Numbered from the stretch's first letter, positions 8,094 to 17,400 are shown. The stretch: DNA of 64,000 nt from Acidobacteriota bacterium (GCA_004299485.1 SCQP01000012.1:62001-126000), one strand, 5' to 3'. Program-made: numbers and translations. Notes: generated from the sequence alone by a model not told the origin.

Positions 8094-8888
8094 TTAGCCG
8101 AAGCGGCCGGTGATGTAGTCTTCCGTGGCCTTGTGGACGGGTTGGGCGAACAGGCGCGAGGTCGCACCGGTCTCGACCACGCGGCCGGAGAGAAAGAAGC
8201 AGGTACGGTCGCTCAGCCGCGCCGCCTGCTGGAGGTTGTGGGTCACGATGACGAGGGTGTAACGTTCCTTGAGCTCGCGCGCCAGGTCTTCGATGCGGGC
8301 GGTGGCGATGGGGTCGAGCGCACTCGCCGGCTCATCCATGAGCAGGATCTCGGGCTCGATGGCCAGCGCGCGGGCAATGCAGAGCCGCTGCTGCTGCCCT
8401 CCGGAAAGGGCGAGGGCGGGGCGGCGCAAGCGGTCCTTGACCTCGTCCCATAGGCCCGCGCCGCGCAGACTCTGCTCGATGCGTTCGGTTTCGCCGCGGC
8501 GGCCGCGGGCGAGGCCGTTGATGCGCAGGCCGAAAGCGATATTGTCCCAAATGGAGAGGGGGAACAGGTTGGGGCGCTGAAAGACCATGCCGACGCGCCG
8601 CCGCAATTGCATCAGGTCGGTGCCGGGCGCATAGATGTCCTGGCCATCGAGGAGCACTTCGCCCGTGAGGCGGGCGCCGGGAATGAGCTCGTTCAGGCGG
8701 TTGAGGCAGCGCAGGAAGGTGCTCTTGCCGCAGCCGGAGGGCCCGATCAGCGCCAGGATTTCGTTGCGCTTCACCTCGAGATCGACGCCGAACAAGACCT
8801 GATGCGCGCCATAGAAAAAATCCAATTGGCGCACACTCATGCAGGCTGTAGCCGCGGGCGGTGCGACGGGGATGGGTTGCGTGGTCAC
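8094..8888 (-). CDS. pstB: Phosphate ABC transporter ATP-binding protein PstB
   Basis: ATPase of the high-affinity phosphate importer. Walker [11 protein letters not shown]-loop [12 protein letters not shown] signature LSGGQQQRL, Walker [14 protein letters not shown] and switch His in IVTHN. 264 residues, typical for PstB. It overlaps phoR by 4 bp and is followed by phoU. Confidence 0.97.
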   Translation of the reverse strand: MTTQPIPVAPPAATACMSVRQLDFFYGAHQVLFGVDLEVKRNEILALIGPSGCGKSTFLRCLNRLNELIPGARLTGEVLLDGQDIYAPGTDLMQLRRRVGMVFQRPNLFPLSIWDNIAFGLRINGLARGRRGETERIEQSLRGAGLWDEVKDRLRRPALALSGGQQQRLCIARALAIEPEILLMDEPASALDPIATARIEDLARELKERYTLVIVTHNLQQAARLSDRTCFFLSGRVVETGATSRLFAQPVHKATEDYITGRFG

Positions 8889-10006
8889 GAGGCTGCCTTT
8901 TCCTGGCGCGGGGCCCCGCTCGGCTGCGCCGAGCGGCTCGCGCGCTCCACCAGCGGCAGGCGCACACGGAAGGCGCTGCCGGCGCCCAGCGTGGACTCGA
9001 CGGTGACCTCGCCGCTGTGCTCGTGGACGATGTGCTTGACCAGGGCGAGGCCGAGGCCACTGCCGGACCGGCCGGGCGCCGGCTGGACGCGATAAAAGCG
9101 CTCGAAGATGCGGGGCTGATCGCGGGTGCTGATGCCGGCGCCGGTGTCGCGCACCAGGAATTCGTAGGCGCCCTGGCGGACGCCCCCGCTCAGTTCGACC
9201 CGCAGCCGATGGGTCTCCACCGGCGAGTGGCCGTGGAGGATGGCGTTCTCGAGCAAATTGAGCAGCACGCGCTCGAGCGCGGGCGCATCGCCGCGGATTT
9301 GCCCCGGTCCGAGCGCGCCCTGGCGCAGCGTGACGCCGCGCTCGCGCGCCAGGGGCGTGACCACGGCCAGGGCGGGCGCGGCCAGCGCTGCCGCCTCCAG
9401 CGCCGCAAAGTGGAACGGATAGGTGCCCGTCTCCAGCGAGGACAGAGTGGCCAGATCGCCGATGAGGCGCGCGAGGCGCCCGGCGTTGTCGGCAATCACC
9501 GCGAGCCAGGCCGCACGGTCGGCGGCCGGGGGTTCGGGCTTTTGCGCGAGCATCTCGGCGTAGCCTTGAATGGAGGCGAGCGGCGTGCGCAGTTCGTGCG
9601 AGATGGCGGCGATGAAATCGCGGCGGGTGGTTTCGAGGCGCACGGCGGCGGTGATGTCGCGGGCGCTGACCAGGCAGCCGCGGCCTGCCGCGCCAGCCGC
9701 TTGACGCTCGGCCGGGCTGGGGGCCCCGAGAGCTCCAGCCCAGCCCCCGCGCAGCGCCAGCGGCGAAATCCGGAGTTGCAAGGTGCGCTCATCGGGCAGG
9801 GGCATGCGTCCACTCCAGGGTTGGCCGCTGGCCATCACCTCGGCCGACCGGCGCAACAGCAGCGGCAGCCGCCGGGGTTGGGGCAGAAGCTGGGCGGCGG
9901 CGGCATTGGCGAAGCGGACCTGCTGACGCGGATCGAGCACCAGTACCGCCTCCTCGAGGCGGTCGAGCACGGCAGTCAACAAGGCGGGAGACAGACCTTT
10001 GGTCAT
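8885..10006 (-). CDS. phoR: Phosphate-sensing histidine kinase PhoR-like, with inserted repeats
   Basis: 373-residue sensor kinase. A PAS-like domain (about 8-130) starts [17 protein letters not shown]. HisKA follows with the phospho-acceptor His in [14 protein letters not shown], and HATPase_c with N-box [18 protein letters not shown] and [13 protein letters not shown]. There is no transmembrane segment, so sensing is presumably indirect via PstB/PhoU. Two repeats are translated in frame: a type C element within the PAS domain (9681-9747) and a type F hairpin at the extreme C-terminus (8916-8936). The ATG at 10006 overlaps the pstA stop (ATGA). phoR between pstA and pstB is an unusual gene order. 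Confidence 0.9.
   Translation of the reverse strand: MTKGLSPALLTAVLDRLEEAVLVLDPRQQVRFANAAAAQLLPQPRRLPLLLRRSAEVMASGQPWSGRMPLPDERTLQLRISPLALRGGWAGALGAPSPAERQAAGAAGRGCLVSARDITAAVRLETTRRDFIAAISHELRTPLASIQGYAEMLAQKPEPPAADRAAWLAVIADNAGRLARLIGDLATLSSLETGTYPFHFAALEAAALAAPALAVVTPLARERGVTLRQGALGPGQIRGDAPALERVLLNLLENAILHGHSPVETHRLRVELSGGVRQGAYEFLVRDTGAGISTRDQPRIFERFYRVQPAPGRSGSGLGLALVKHIVHEHSGEVTVESTLGAGSAFRVRLPLVERASRSAQPSGAPRQEKAAS
8916..8936. repeat. Perfect 9-bp hairpin (type F) in the 3' end of phoR
   Basis: CCGCTCGGC-TGC-GCCGAGCGG. It lies in the last codons of phoR after the catalytic domain and adds a tail containing [12 protein letters not shown]. Confidence 0.75.
9681..9747 (+). repeat. Palindromic repeat type C, copy C3, inside phoR
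   Basis: Carries the type C linker CCGCTTGACGCTC and the second hairpin (GGGCTGGG... / ...CCAGCCC with some mismatches). The first hairpin is degenerate. Translated in the PAS region of phoR as an Ala/Gly-rich loop. Confidence 0.75.
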
Positions 10007-10839
10007 GCGACCTCCTGCCGGCTGCCCCACCAGCGCGCGCACAGGCTGAGGCTCACGATGAGCACGATCAGGGTCAGTGCCGCCGCCCAGGCTTGCCGGT
10101 GCCAACCATCATAGGGGGAAATGGCGTAGTTGAAGATCTGCACCGTCAAGGAGGCCATGGGCTGGTCCGGGCGCAGATTCCAGTGCGAGTTGTTGAGGGC
10201 GGTGAGCAGCAGAGGCGCGGTTTCGCCCGCGGTGCGAGCGACCGCGGTGAGCGCGGCGCCGACCAGGCCACTACGCGCCGCGGGCAGCAAGACCCGCCGC
10301 CAGGCCTGCGCCGGAGTGGCGCCCAGCGCCAGGGCGCCCTCGCGGTAGCTGGACGGCAGCGCGCGCAGCGCCTCTTCGGAGGCGCGCATCATGACCGGCA
10401 GCAGCACCAGCGCCAGCGCCACCGCACCCGCCAGCCCCGAGAAGCGGTGCATGGGCACCACGAGCAGCAGATAGACGAACAGTCCGGTAACGATGGTGGG
10501 GATGCCGGTGAGCGTGTCGGCGGCAAAGCGCACTGCAGGCGCCAGCCGTTCCCTTCCCCGCTCGACGCAATAGACCGCCGCGGCCAGGCCCAGCGGCAAG
10601 CCGATGAGCATGGCGATGGCGAGCATCTCGATGGTGCCCAGGATGGCGTTGCCCATGCCGCCGCCGTTCTGGCCCGGCGGAGCCGGCAGATGGGTGAGAA
10701 ACTGCCAGCTCAGCGCACCCACGCCTTGCCGTAACACGTAATAGAGCACCAGCGCGAGCGGCGCGAGCACGATCGCGGTCGCGACCGCGCACAGGGCGAG
10801 GCCGGCTACGTTCGATCCGCGGCGCCAGGCGTGTCTCAT
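10003..10839 (-). CDS. pstA: Phosphate ABC transporter permease PstA
   Basis: 278-residue inner-membrane permease with about six transmembrane helices, the first being ALCAVATAIVLAPLALVLYYV. The ABC-permease EAA loop reads EALRALPSSYREGALALGAT, where PstB docks. The conserved LTGIPTIVTGLF segment is typical of PstA. Start overlaps the pstC stop by 4 bp; stop overlaps phoR. Confidence 0.95.
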   Translation of the reverse strand: MRHAWRRGSNVAGLALCAVATAIVLAPLALVLYYVLRQGVGALSWQFLTHLPAPPGQNGGGMGNAILGTIEMLAIAMLIGLPLGLAAAVYCVERGRERLAPAVRFAADTLTGIPTIVTGLFVYLLLVVPMHRFSGLAGAVALALVLLPVMMRASEEALRALPSSYREGALALGATPAQAWRRVLLPAARSGLVGAALTAVARTAGETAPLLLTALNNSHWNLRPDQPMASLTVQIFNYAISPYDGWHRQAWAAALTLIVLIVSLSLCARWWGSRQEVA

Positions 10840-11786
10840 GCGGCCTGCACTTGTCCGCGCGCCAGGCGGACCATCAAGCCGCGCGCGACGAGATTAATGA
10901 TGAGCGTCAGTGCGAACAGCACCAGCGCCAGTTCGGTCAGCGAAGAAATATAAAGAGGCGAAGTGGCTTCGGTGAACTCGTTGGCGATGACGCTGGCAAG
11001 ACTGTAACCGGGAGCCAGCAGCGACCCGCTCGCGGCCGGATTGTTGCCGATCAGCATGGCCACCGCCATCGTCTCCCCCAGCGCCCGCCCGATGGCCAGC
11101 AGGACGCCGGCGGCCAGCCCGGAGCGGGCTGCCGGTACAAGAATGCCGGTGATCAACTCCCAGCGCGTCGCTCCCAGCGCATAGCCCGCCTCGCGCTGCG
11201 CCCGCGGCACTGCCTGCAGCGCATCGCGCCCGAGCAACACCACGAAGGGCAGGATCATAATCGCCAGCACCAACCCCGCGGCGAGATAGCCGACGCCGTA
11301 GGGGGCTCCCTGCAGCAGCTCCAGGCCGCCCGCATGGGCGCTCAGCCAGGGTTCGGCGGATTGTTGCAGCCAGGGGACCAGCACGAATAGGCCCCACAGT
11401 CCATAAACCACACTCGGGACCACGGCCAGCAGTTCGACGAGATAGCCCAAAGGTCCCCGTAACCACGCCGGCGCCAGCTCGGCAAGAAAAATAGCCACAC
11501 CGATTCCCAGCGGCGCCGCCAGTAGGATGGCGATGGCGGTGGTGAACAGCGTGCCGAAGATAAACGGCCAAGCACCGAAGTGCTGAAACACCGGGTCCCA
11601 GGCGCTGCTGAACAGAAAATGCCAGCCGAAAGCGTGGCGGGAGGCGAGCGAGTCGCGATACAACTGAATACCGAGCGCAATCAGAAGCGCGGGAAGCGCC
11701 AGCGCCAGTACGCGCAAGCTCCACGTGAAGGAGGCCTGCCGCAGGCGGCCCGAAGGGGTGCGGACACGGACAACGGCGGTGTTCAC
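10836..11786 (-). CDS. pstC: Phosphate ABC transporter permease PstC
   Basis: 316-residue partner of PstA and first gene of the pst operon. Six predicted transmembrane segments. PstC signatures are VPSVVYGLWGLFVLVP, LGRDALQAVPRAQREAGYALGAT (EAA loop) and AIGRALGETMAVAMLIGN. A Pho-box-like site lies 48-66 bp upstream of the ATG. Confidence 0.95.
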   Translation of the reverse strand: MNTAVVRVRTPSGRLRQASFTWSLRVLALALPALLIALGIQLYRDSLASRHAFGWHFLFSSAWDPVFQHFGAWPFIFGTLFTTAIAILLAAPLGIGVAIFLAELAPAWLRGPLGYLVELLAVVPSVVYGLWGLFVLVPWLQQSAEPWLSAHAGGLELLQGAPYGVGYLAAGLVLAIMILPFVVLLGRDALQAVPRAQREAGYALGATRWELITGILVPAARSGLAAGVLLAIGRALGETMAVAMLIGNNPAASGSLLAPGYSLASVIANEFTEATSPLYISSLTELALVLFALTLIINLVARGLMVRLARGQVQAA

Positions 11787-11834
11787 AGCTTCAGTATCCC
11801 TGCGTTACCCGCCCGTGCCGCCGCGCCGGGGCGG

Positions 11835-11852
11835 TTGTCTTCGATCTGTAAT
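11835..11852. promoter_or_regulatory. Pho-box-like site 1 (candidate PhoB site of pstC)
   Basis: TTGTCTTCGATCTGTAAT: two 7-bp half-sites with an 11-bp period, as in known Pho boxes (CTGTCAT-N4-CTGTCAT). 15 of 18 bases match the second site at 12059. It is 48 bp before the pstC start. The CTGT-type reading is on the plus strand; on the minus strand it reads TTACAG-N5-AGACAA, closer to the PhoP-type TT(A/C)ACA repeat. Confidence 0.6.
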
Positions 11853-11864
11853 ATTCCCCCGCTC

Positions 11865-11957
11865 GATTGACTGGCGCGGGGCCTGGCGTGGCTATGCCAC
11901 GCCACCCGCTTGACGCTCAGCCGGGCCGGGGACCCCGGGAGCCCCAGCCCGGCCGGG
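11865..11957 (+). repeat. Palindromic repeat type C, copy C1
   Basis: Starts GATTGACTGGCGCGG, then hairpin 1 GGCGTGGC-TAT-GCCACGCC, linker ACCCGCTTGACGCTC, then hairpin 2 built around CCGGGC...GCCCGG. It lies in the 329-bp gap between pstC and the porin gene, between the two Pho-box-like sites. I see nothing else in that gap. Confidence 0.88.
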
Positions 11958-12058
11958 TCCGCGCCTCGTAGTTTGCCGGGGGCGGGCCGCCACTGGGTAA
12001 ATTTCGCGGCCTTCCGCGCCGATTTGTACCACGGTGCCAGCGGCGCGGCCCCCGCGTC

Positions 12059-12076
12059 CTGTCTTCGTTCTGTAAC
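12059..12076 (+). promoter_or_regulatory. Pho-box-like site 2 (candidate PhoB site of the porin-pstS operon)
   Basis: CTGTCTTCGTTCTGTAAC: half-sites CTGTCTT and CTGTAAC, 11-bp period, 40 bp before the porin ATG and pointing toward it. Near-identity with site 1 next to the divergent pst operon supports co-regulation. Confidence 0.65.
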
Positions 12077-12115
12077 CGCACGCGGCAGCCAAGCCGGGCA
12101 AGATGAAGCCAGCCT

Positions 12116-13465
12116 ATGAAACGACACCGATTCTTTCTCTCTGCGCTGTTGCTGCCGCTGCTGCTGGCGGGGGCGGGCGCGCAATCGACTCCGGCTTCGC
12201 CGCTGGGCTTCAAGCTCGGCGACATGCAGGTCACCCCAGGTGGCTTTATCGACTTCACCCTCTTCTATCGCACCACCACGGTGGGCAGCGGCATTGGCAC
12301 CAACTTTGCCGGCATCCCCGCGAACAACAGCATCGCGGGGCGGCTGAGCGAGTTTGGCGAGAGCGTCCAGAACTCGCGCCTGACGCTCAAGGTCAGCGCG
12401 CCGTCGGGCCACTTATACGGCTATCTCGAAACCGACTTTCTGGGCAGCGCCCCCGGCAACGTGGCGGTGAGCAGCAACTCCAATACGATGCGGATGCGGG
12501 TGTTCTTCGTGGATTACCAGCACGGCGCATGGGAGCTGATGGCGGGGCAGGACTGGAGCCTGCTGACACCCAGCAAGACTGGTCTGTCCCCGATGCCCTC
12601 GGACGTGGCCTATGGCAGCACGGTGGACACCAACTATCACGTGGGTCTGACCTGGGCGCGGCAGCCGCAGGTTCGGCTGCTCTATCACGCTTCGCCGAAC
12701 TTTACGCTCGGGCTGTCGTTCGAGAATGGCCAGCCCTATGCGGGCGGCAGTTCGGGCGCGCCCAAGGTGACACTGCCGGGCGGCGACAGCGGTCCGTATG
12801 CCAAGCAGGTCAACACCGGCAGCTCCGGCTTTGGCGCCTCCGATACCACGCCGGATATCATCGCCAAGGTGGCGTACGATTCAGCGCCCGCCGGACACGG
12901 CTGGCACCTGGAAGTTGCCGGTCTGGAAAGCCAATTCCGGGTCTTCAATCCGGCGCTCAATCGCACCCAGCACGCTGCGGGCGCGGGCGTGGAAGCGGAT
13001 GCCGCTTACTCGTTTGGCGGCGGGCTGCGGCTGTTCGCCACCAGCTTCTTCGGGGACGGCGGCGGCCGCTACTTCTACGGCATGGCGCCTGATCTCATCA
13101 TCCGGCAGAACGGCGCGCCGTCGCCCGTGCTCAGCCAAGGCGGCATGCTGGGCGCGGAGGTGTCGCTTGATCCCGCCGACAAACTTTATGCCTACTACGG
13201 TGGCCTTACGATTCATCCCAACTTCGATCTCTCCGGCGCGACGCCGGTGGGCTACGGGTATCCGGGCGCGTCCACCGGCCAGAACCGCAGCCTGCAGGAA
13301 GCGACGCTGGGGCTCAACCATACGTTCTGGAAATCGGCCCGGCTCGGCTCGCTGCAATTGATGACGCAGGCCTCCTATCTCGTCCGCACGCCGTTCACGG
13401 CAGCGGATGGCGCCCATGCCCACGCGGTGATGGGTTTTGTCAATTTGCGCTACACCCTTCCCTGA
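12116..13465 (+). CDS. Outer-membrane porin (DcaP/OprP-like beta-barrel), phosphate-linked
   Basis: 449-residue exported protein: signal peptide MKRHRFFLSALLLPLLLAGAGA, then amphipathic strands alternating aromatic and small residues, for example GGFIDFTLFYRTTT, SRLTLKVSAPSGHLYGYLETDF and QLMTQASYLVRTPF. The QDWSLLTP segment resembles DcaP-like porins. Immediately followed by pstS (22 bp) and preceded by a Pho-box-like site, so it probably admits phosphate or organophosphate across the outer membrane. The substrate is inferred from context only. Confidence 0.75.
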   Translation: MKRHRFFLSALLLPLLLAGAGAQSTPASPLGFKLGDMQVTPGGFIDFTLFYRTTTVGSGIGTNFAGIPANNSIAGRLSEFGESVQNSRLTLKVSAPSGHLYGYLETDFLGSAPGNVAVSSNSNTMRMRVFFVDYQHGAWELMAGQDWSLLTPSKTGLSPMPSDVAYGSTVDTNYHVGLTWARQPQVRLLYHASPNFTLGLSFENGQPYAGGSSGAPKVTLPGGDSGPYAKQVNTGSSGFGASDTTPDIIAKVAYDSAPAGHGWHLEVAGLESQFRVFNPALNRTQHAAGAGVEADAAYSFGGGLRLFATSFFGDGGGRYFYGMAPDLIIRQNGAPSPVLSQGGMLGAEVSLDPADKLYAYYGGLTIHPNFDLSGATPVGYGYPGASTGQNRSLQEATLGLNHTFWKSARLGSLQLMTQASYLVRTPFTAADGAHAHAVMGFVNLRYTLP

Positions 13466-13487
13466 TTTTCTGTCACGAGAGCCAAAC

Positions 13488-14474
13488 ATGAAAACCACAC
13501 TTCTTCTCTGTCTTTTGACCTTGGGCGCGGTGGGCCAGACCCTCACCGGCGCAGGCAGCACCTTCATCTATCCCATCATGTCGCGCTGGGCGGCGGCGTA
13601 CGAGCAGGCGCACCCCGGCGTCAGCATCAACTATCAATCCATCGGCAGCGGCGCCGGCATCGAGCAGGTGCGCAACCGCACGGTCGACTTCGGGGCCAGC
13701 GATGCGGCGCTAACCGACGAGCAACTCAAGACCATGCCGCCGGTAATTCAGATCGCCGAAAGCGCCGGCCCGGTCTGCATCATTTATAACGTGCCCGGCT
13801 TGCGCGCGCCGCTGCGGCTCACGGGCGCGGCCCTGGCGGGCATTTATCTGGGCCAAATCCGCTACTGGGATGCGGCGCCGCTGGCGGCGGCCAACCCGGG
13901 CGTGCATTTGCCGCATGTTCCGGTGCTGGTGACGCATCGTTCTGACGGCAGCGGTACGACGGCGATCTTCACGAGCTATCTGGCCAAGGTCAGTCCCGAG
14001 TGGCGGCAGCGGACGGGCGCGGGCCTGGCGGTACGCTGGCCGGTCGGCCTCGGAGGCAAGGGCAGTGAAGGGGTGAGCGGGCTGGTGAAGCAGATGCGCG
14101 GCACGATCGGCTATGTCGAGCTTTCCTACGCCACCACCAATCATCTCGGCACGGCGCAGATCGAAAATGCCGCCGGCCACTTCATCACAGCCTCAGCGGA
14201 CTCGGCGACGGCGGCGCTGGCGGCGAGTGCGAAGGTGCTGGAACGCGACCTGCGCACGCCGATCACGAACGCACCCGGCGCGGCCTCTTATCCGATCACC
14301 GGGCTGACGTTTCTGATTCTGCCCAAAAATGCCGCGAACGCCGGCAATCAGCGCGCGCTGCGGCAATTTGTCACCTGGGTGCTGACTCATGGCCAAAGCC
14401 AGGCACGCGCGCTCGGGTACGCACCGCTGCCGCCGGCGGTGGTGCGGGTGGATTTGGAAGCGCTCAAAGGCTAG
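13488..14474 (+). CDS. pstS: Phosphate-binding periplasmic protein PstS
   Basis: 328-residue substrate-binding protein of the Pst importer. Signal peptide MKTTLLLCLLTLGAVG. Phosphate-binding motifs: GAGSTFIYPIMSRW, SIGSGAGIEQ, DFGASDAALT and HRSDGSGTTAIF. The ATG at 13488 is preferred because the signal peptide begins there. A frame open upstream runs back into the porin gene. A single CTGTCAC half-site lies at 13470-13476. The 3' end overlaps the convergent oxidoreductase gene by 4 bp. Confidence 0.95.
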   Translation: MKTTLLLCLLTLGAVGQTLTGAGSTFIYPIMSRWAAAYEQAHPGVSINYQSIGSGAGIEQVRNRTVDFGASDAALTDEQLKTMPPVIQIAESAGPVCIIYNVPGLRAPLRLTGAALAGIYLGQIRYWDAAPLAAANPGVHLPHVPVLVTHRSDGSGTTAIFTSYLAKVSPEWRQRTGAGLAVRWPVGLGGKGSEGVSGLVKQMRGTIGYVELSYATTNHLGTAQIENAAGHFITASADSATAALAASAKVLERDLRTPITNAPGAASYPITGLTFLILPKNAANAGNQRALRQFVTWVLTHGQSQARALGYAPLPPAVVRVDLEALKG

Positions 14475-16081
14475 TGGCGGTGGAGGTCTTTGAGGATTTC
14501 GCGGGCGGCGTTGTGACCGGGGGCACCGGTCACGCCGCCGCCGGGGTGGGCGCCGGAGCCGCATAGGTACAGGCCCTTGAGAGGCATGCGGTAGTTGCCA
14601 TAGCCCAGGGCGGGGCGGGCGGAAAACATCTGGTCGAGGGTGAGCGCGCCGTGGAAGATGTCGCCGCCGGTGAGGCCGAAGGTGCGCTCGAGGTCGAGCG
14701 GAGACAGGGCACGGCGGCCGAGCACGGCGGCTTTGAAGTTGGGGGCGTACTGGGTTACCGTCTCGATCATGAGGTCGGCGACTTCTTCGCGGTGGTCGTC
14801 CCAACTGGCGCCATCGGCAAGGACGGGCGCGACGTGCTGGCAGAAGAGGCTGGCGACGTGCCGGCCTTTGGGGGCGAGGGAGTCATCGAGGGTGGAGGGG
14901 ATGAGCATTTCGATGATGGGCGCGCGCGACCAGCCGAAGCGGCGGGCGTCGAAGTAGGCCTGCTCCATGTACTGGAGCGTGGGCGCCATGATGATGCCGC
15001 CGGTGTGATGATCGCCCATGACGGCGCTGGGCAGGCAGAGGAAGTTGGGCAGCTCGGCAAGCGCCACGTTGACGTGGAAGGTGCCGGAGCCGCAGCGGTA
15101 CTGGCGCATGTGGGCGAGGAAATCGGCAGGGACGGCGCCTGCGGGGACGAGGTGGCTGAAGAGCAGCTTGGGATTGACGCCGGCGGCAACGACGCGGGCG
15201 CGGTAGACGGCACCCTGATCGGTGATGGCGCCGGCGGCGCGGCCATTTTCGACGATGACCTCATGCACGGCTTCGCTGACGCGGATTTCGGCGCCGCGCG
15301 CTGCCGCGGATTTGGCCATGGCCTGGGTGATGGCGCCCATGCCCCCGACGGCGTGTCCCCAGACGCCTTTTTTGCCGTTGGTTTCGCCAAAGACATGGTG
15401 CAGCAGCACGTAGGCGGAGCCGGGCGTGTAGGGACTGGCGTAGTTGCCGACGATGCTATCGAAACCGAAGACCGCCTTGATGGGGTCGGAGTCGAACCAG
15501 CCGTCGAGATAATCGCCGGCGGAGATGGCGAACAGACGCAGCAGCTCGCGGCGATTGGCGGCATCGAGCTGCAAGATGCGCTTGCCGAACTTGCCGGCGC
15601 GCAGCAGCTCGGGCAGGGCTTTGGTCCAGCCGCCTCCAGGCAAGTTGGGCGGGGTTTCCAGTACCAGCTCGCGCAGCAGGGCGGCGAAAACTTCGAGTTG
15701 TGAGCCGTAGCCCGCTAAACGTTCGGCGTCGCGCAGCGAGAATTTCGCGACTTCCTGGGCGGTGCGGCCTTCGCCGACCAGGAGGTAGCGGCCGTCGGCG
15801 GTCGGCAGAAAATTCGAGACGCGGCGCTCGAGGATGCGCAGGCCGTACTTGGCCAGCTCGAGGTCGCGGATGATTTTGGGGTTCAGTAGCGAGACGGTGT
15901 AGGCGGCGGCAGAGTTGCGGAAGCCGGGGAAGAATTCTTCGGTGACGACGGCGCCACCGACGACAGCGCGCCGCTCCAGCACGATGACCTTAAGGCCTGC
16001 GGCAGCGAGATAGGCGGCACAGACGAGGCCGTTGTGGCCGGCGCCGAGGACCAGAACGTCGCAAGTGATAGGATTCGCCAT
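14471..16081 (-). CDS. FAD-dependent oxidoreductase, PYROXD2 / phytoene desaturase-like
   Basis: 536 residues. N-terminal Rossmann FAD site VLGAGHNGLVCAAYLAAAGL with ERR acidic end, then VVGGAVVTEE. Further family segments are PYTPGSAYVLLHHVFGE and AVGGMGAITQAMAKSA, and the C-terminal FAD segment GLYLCGSGAHPGGGVTGAPG. This matches the PYROXD2 group of CrtI-related proteins, whose substrate is not established. There are no carotenoid genes nearby, so a carotenoid role is unlikely from context. Followed (12 bp upstream on the same strand) by an MBL-fold gene that may be co-transcribed. Confidence 0.85.
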   Translation of the reverse strand: MANPITCDVLVLGAGHNGLVCAAYLAAAGLKVIVLERRAVVGGAVVTEEFFPGFRNSAAAYTVSLLNPKIIRDLELAKYGLRILERRVSNFLPTADGRYLLVGEGRTAQEVAKFSLRDAERLAGYGSQLEVFAALLRELVLETPPNLPGGGWTKALPELLRAGKFGKRILQLDAANRRELLRLFAISAGDYLDGWFDSDPIKAVFGFDSIVGNYASPYTPGSAYVLLHHVFGETNGKKGVWGHAVGGMGAITQAMAKSAAARGAEIRVSEAVHEVIVENGRAAGAITDQGAVYRARVVAAGVNPKLLFSHLVPAGAVPADFLAHMRQYRCGSGTFHVNVALAELPNFLCLPSAVMGDHHTGGIIMAPTLQYMEQAYFDARRFGWSRAPIIEMLIPSTLDDSLAPKGRHVASLFCQHVAPVLADGASWDDHREEVADLMIETVTQYAPNFKAAVLGRRALSPLDLERTFGLTGGDIFHGALTLDQMFSARPALGYGNYRMPLKGLYLCGSGAHPGGGVTGAPGHNAAREILKDLHRH

Positions 16082-16093
16082 GATTTGGATGGG

Positions 16094-17233
16094 CTAGGAA
16101 GTGAATTGGTAGGTGCTGCCGGTACAGCAGAGGACGAGCGCGTCGGGCATTTCCTGCTTGGCGAGGTCGATGAAATTCTGGCCGCTGCAATGCATCGGCA
16201 GAACGTAGTCGGGGGTGAAGGTTTTCAAGGCTGCCATTTCCTGCCGCAGGTAAGCTTCGGGCGCGGGGCCGAGATGAAAGCCGCCGACGAGAGCGTGGAT
16301 TTTGTCGACACCGCTGACCTGGCGGGCGCGCAGCAGCGTATTAATAATGCCGGCATGGCCGCACGAGGTGATGACGACGAGGCCGCGGTTGCGCAGGTGA
16401 AAGCAGGTTGCCTGTTCGTGCCAGTGCTGATCGGGCACGGGCGAGCCGGCGAGCTCCTGGGCGGTGAAGTGATGATCGTGATAGGCGGAGGGGTTGCAGC
16501 CCAACCCAGCCTTACGACCGTATTCGACCCAGGTATTGGGCAGGACGTGCTCGAAGCTGACGCGCGGAATGGCGCCGGTGGTGAAAGCCTGGCCGGCGAC
16601 GACGAGCGGAGCTTCGGAGAGCACGGGTTCCACGTCGAGCGCCTGGAGTTTTTTGCGGTCGAGGGGCGTGCCGAAGGGGGTAAAGGTTCCGTCGGGGTTG
16701 CGGTTGTAGCGCCAGCAGAAGTTGCCCTCGCCGCCGGTGTAGAGGCGCAAGCCGGGGCGCATGCGATCGCGGTCGGTCTGCAGAAAACCCAGTAAGCCGC
16801 CGCTGTGATCGTAATGACCGTGGCTGAGCAGGAGGGCGTCGACGGGTGCGACGTCGATATCCATGAGGGCGCGGTTGTTGGCGTATACGTCGGAGGTAAA
16901 ACCGAAATCGAGCAAGTAATTGCGGCGCTCGGCGCCGGCGCGCGAGGCGAGCTGTAAGGCAAGGCCCCACTCGCTCTCGAGGGTTTTGCCGCGTGCGGCG
17001 GCGGCGGCGCCGGTGAAGCGGTGTACGGCGAGGCCGGGCTTGGTGACGGTGCGCAGAAAAATATCCTGCTGGGTGTCCGTAATCTCGCGGATGGTCAGTT
17101 CGTCGACCACGGGCACGGGCAGCGGCCCAGTGGTAGAGGCGGCGGAGTTGGTGAGTGCTCCGGCGACGAGGAGCGATCCGCCGGCGAGTGCGGATTGTTG
17201 CAAAAAGCGACGGCGACTAAGGGGTTCCATCAT
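16094..17233 (-). CDS. Tat-exported MBL-fold metallo-hydrolase
   Basis: 379 residues with a twin-arginine signal (SRRRFLQQSALAGGSLLVAGA). The metal-binding motif HGHYDHSGG begins at His138 (His138, His140, Asp142, His143). Further metal ligands are probably in SCGHAGIINT and MHCSGQNF. The layout resembles the MBL group annotated as methanopterin-precursor synthase-like, but the periplasmic location argues for another substrate. Start may be Met1 (17233) or Met2 (17230). Confidence 0.8.
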   Translation of the reverse strand: MMEPLSRRRFLQQSALAGGSLLVAGALTNSAASTTGPLPVPVVDELTIREITDTQQDIFLRTVTKPGLAVHRFTGAAAAARGKTLESEWGLALQLASRAGAERRNYLLDFGFTSDVYANNRALMDIDVAPVDALLLSHGHYDHSGGLLGFLQTDRDRMRPGLRLYTGGEGNFCWRYNRNPDGTFTPFGTPLDRKKLQALDVEPVLSEAPLVVAGQAFTTGAIPRVSFEHVLPNTWVEYGRKAGLGCNPSAYHDHHFTAQELAGSPVPDQHWHEQATCFHLRNRGLVVITSCGHAGIINTLLRARQVSGVDKIHALVGGFHLGPAPEAYLRQEMAALKTFTPDYVLPMHCSGQNFIDLAKQEMPDALVLCCTGSTYQFTS

Positions 17234-17302
17234 TCACCGGTTGACAGAGGCGGGCAATACGGCGAATGTAGCCGAGGATGCCGCCACAAGGCAAGGACAG
17301 AC

Positions 17303-17396
17303 GATTGACTGGCGCGGGACCTGGCGTGGCTGCGCCACGCCGCCCGCTTGGCACTCGGCCGGGCTGGGGGCCCCGGGAGCCCCAGCCCGGCCGGGA
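17303..17396 (+). repeat. Palindromic repeat type C, copy C2
   Basis: Starts GATTGACTGGCGCGG; hairpin 1 GGCGTGGC-TGC-GCCACGCC; linker CCCGCTTGGCACTC; hairpin 2 is a perfect 13-bp stem, GGCCGGGCTGGGG (17357-17369) with CCCCAGCCCGGCC (17380-17392). Its right end touches the start of the permease gene. Confidence 0.92.
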
Positions 17397-17400
17397 GCGG

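Noticed and set aside
13470-13476. Separate Pho box for pstS
   Set aside because: Only one CTGTCAC half-site, with no good partner 11 bp away. pstS is most simply transcribed with the porin gene.
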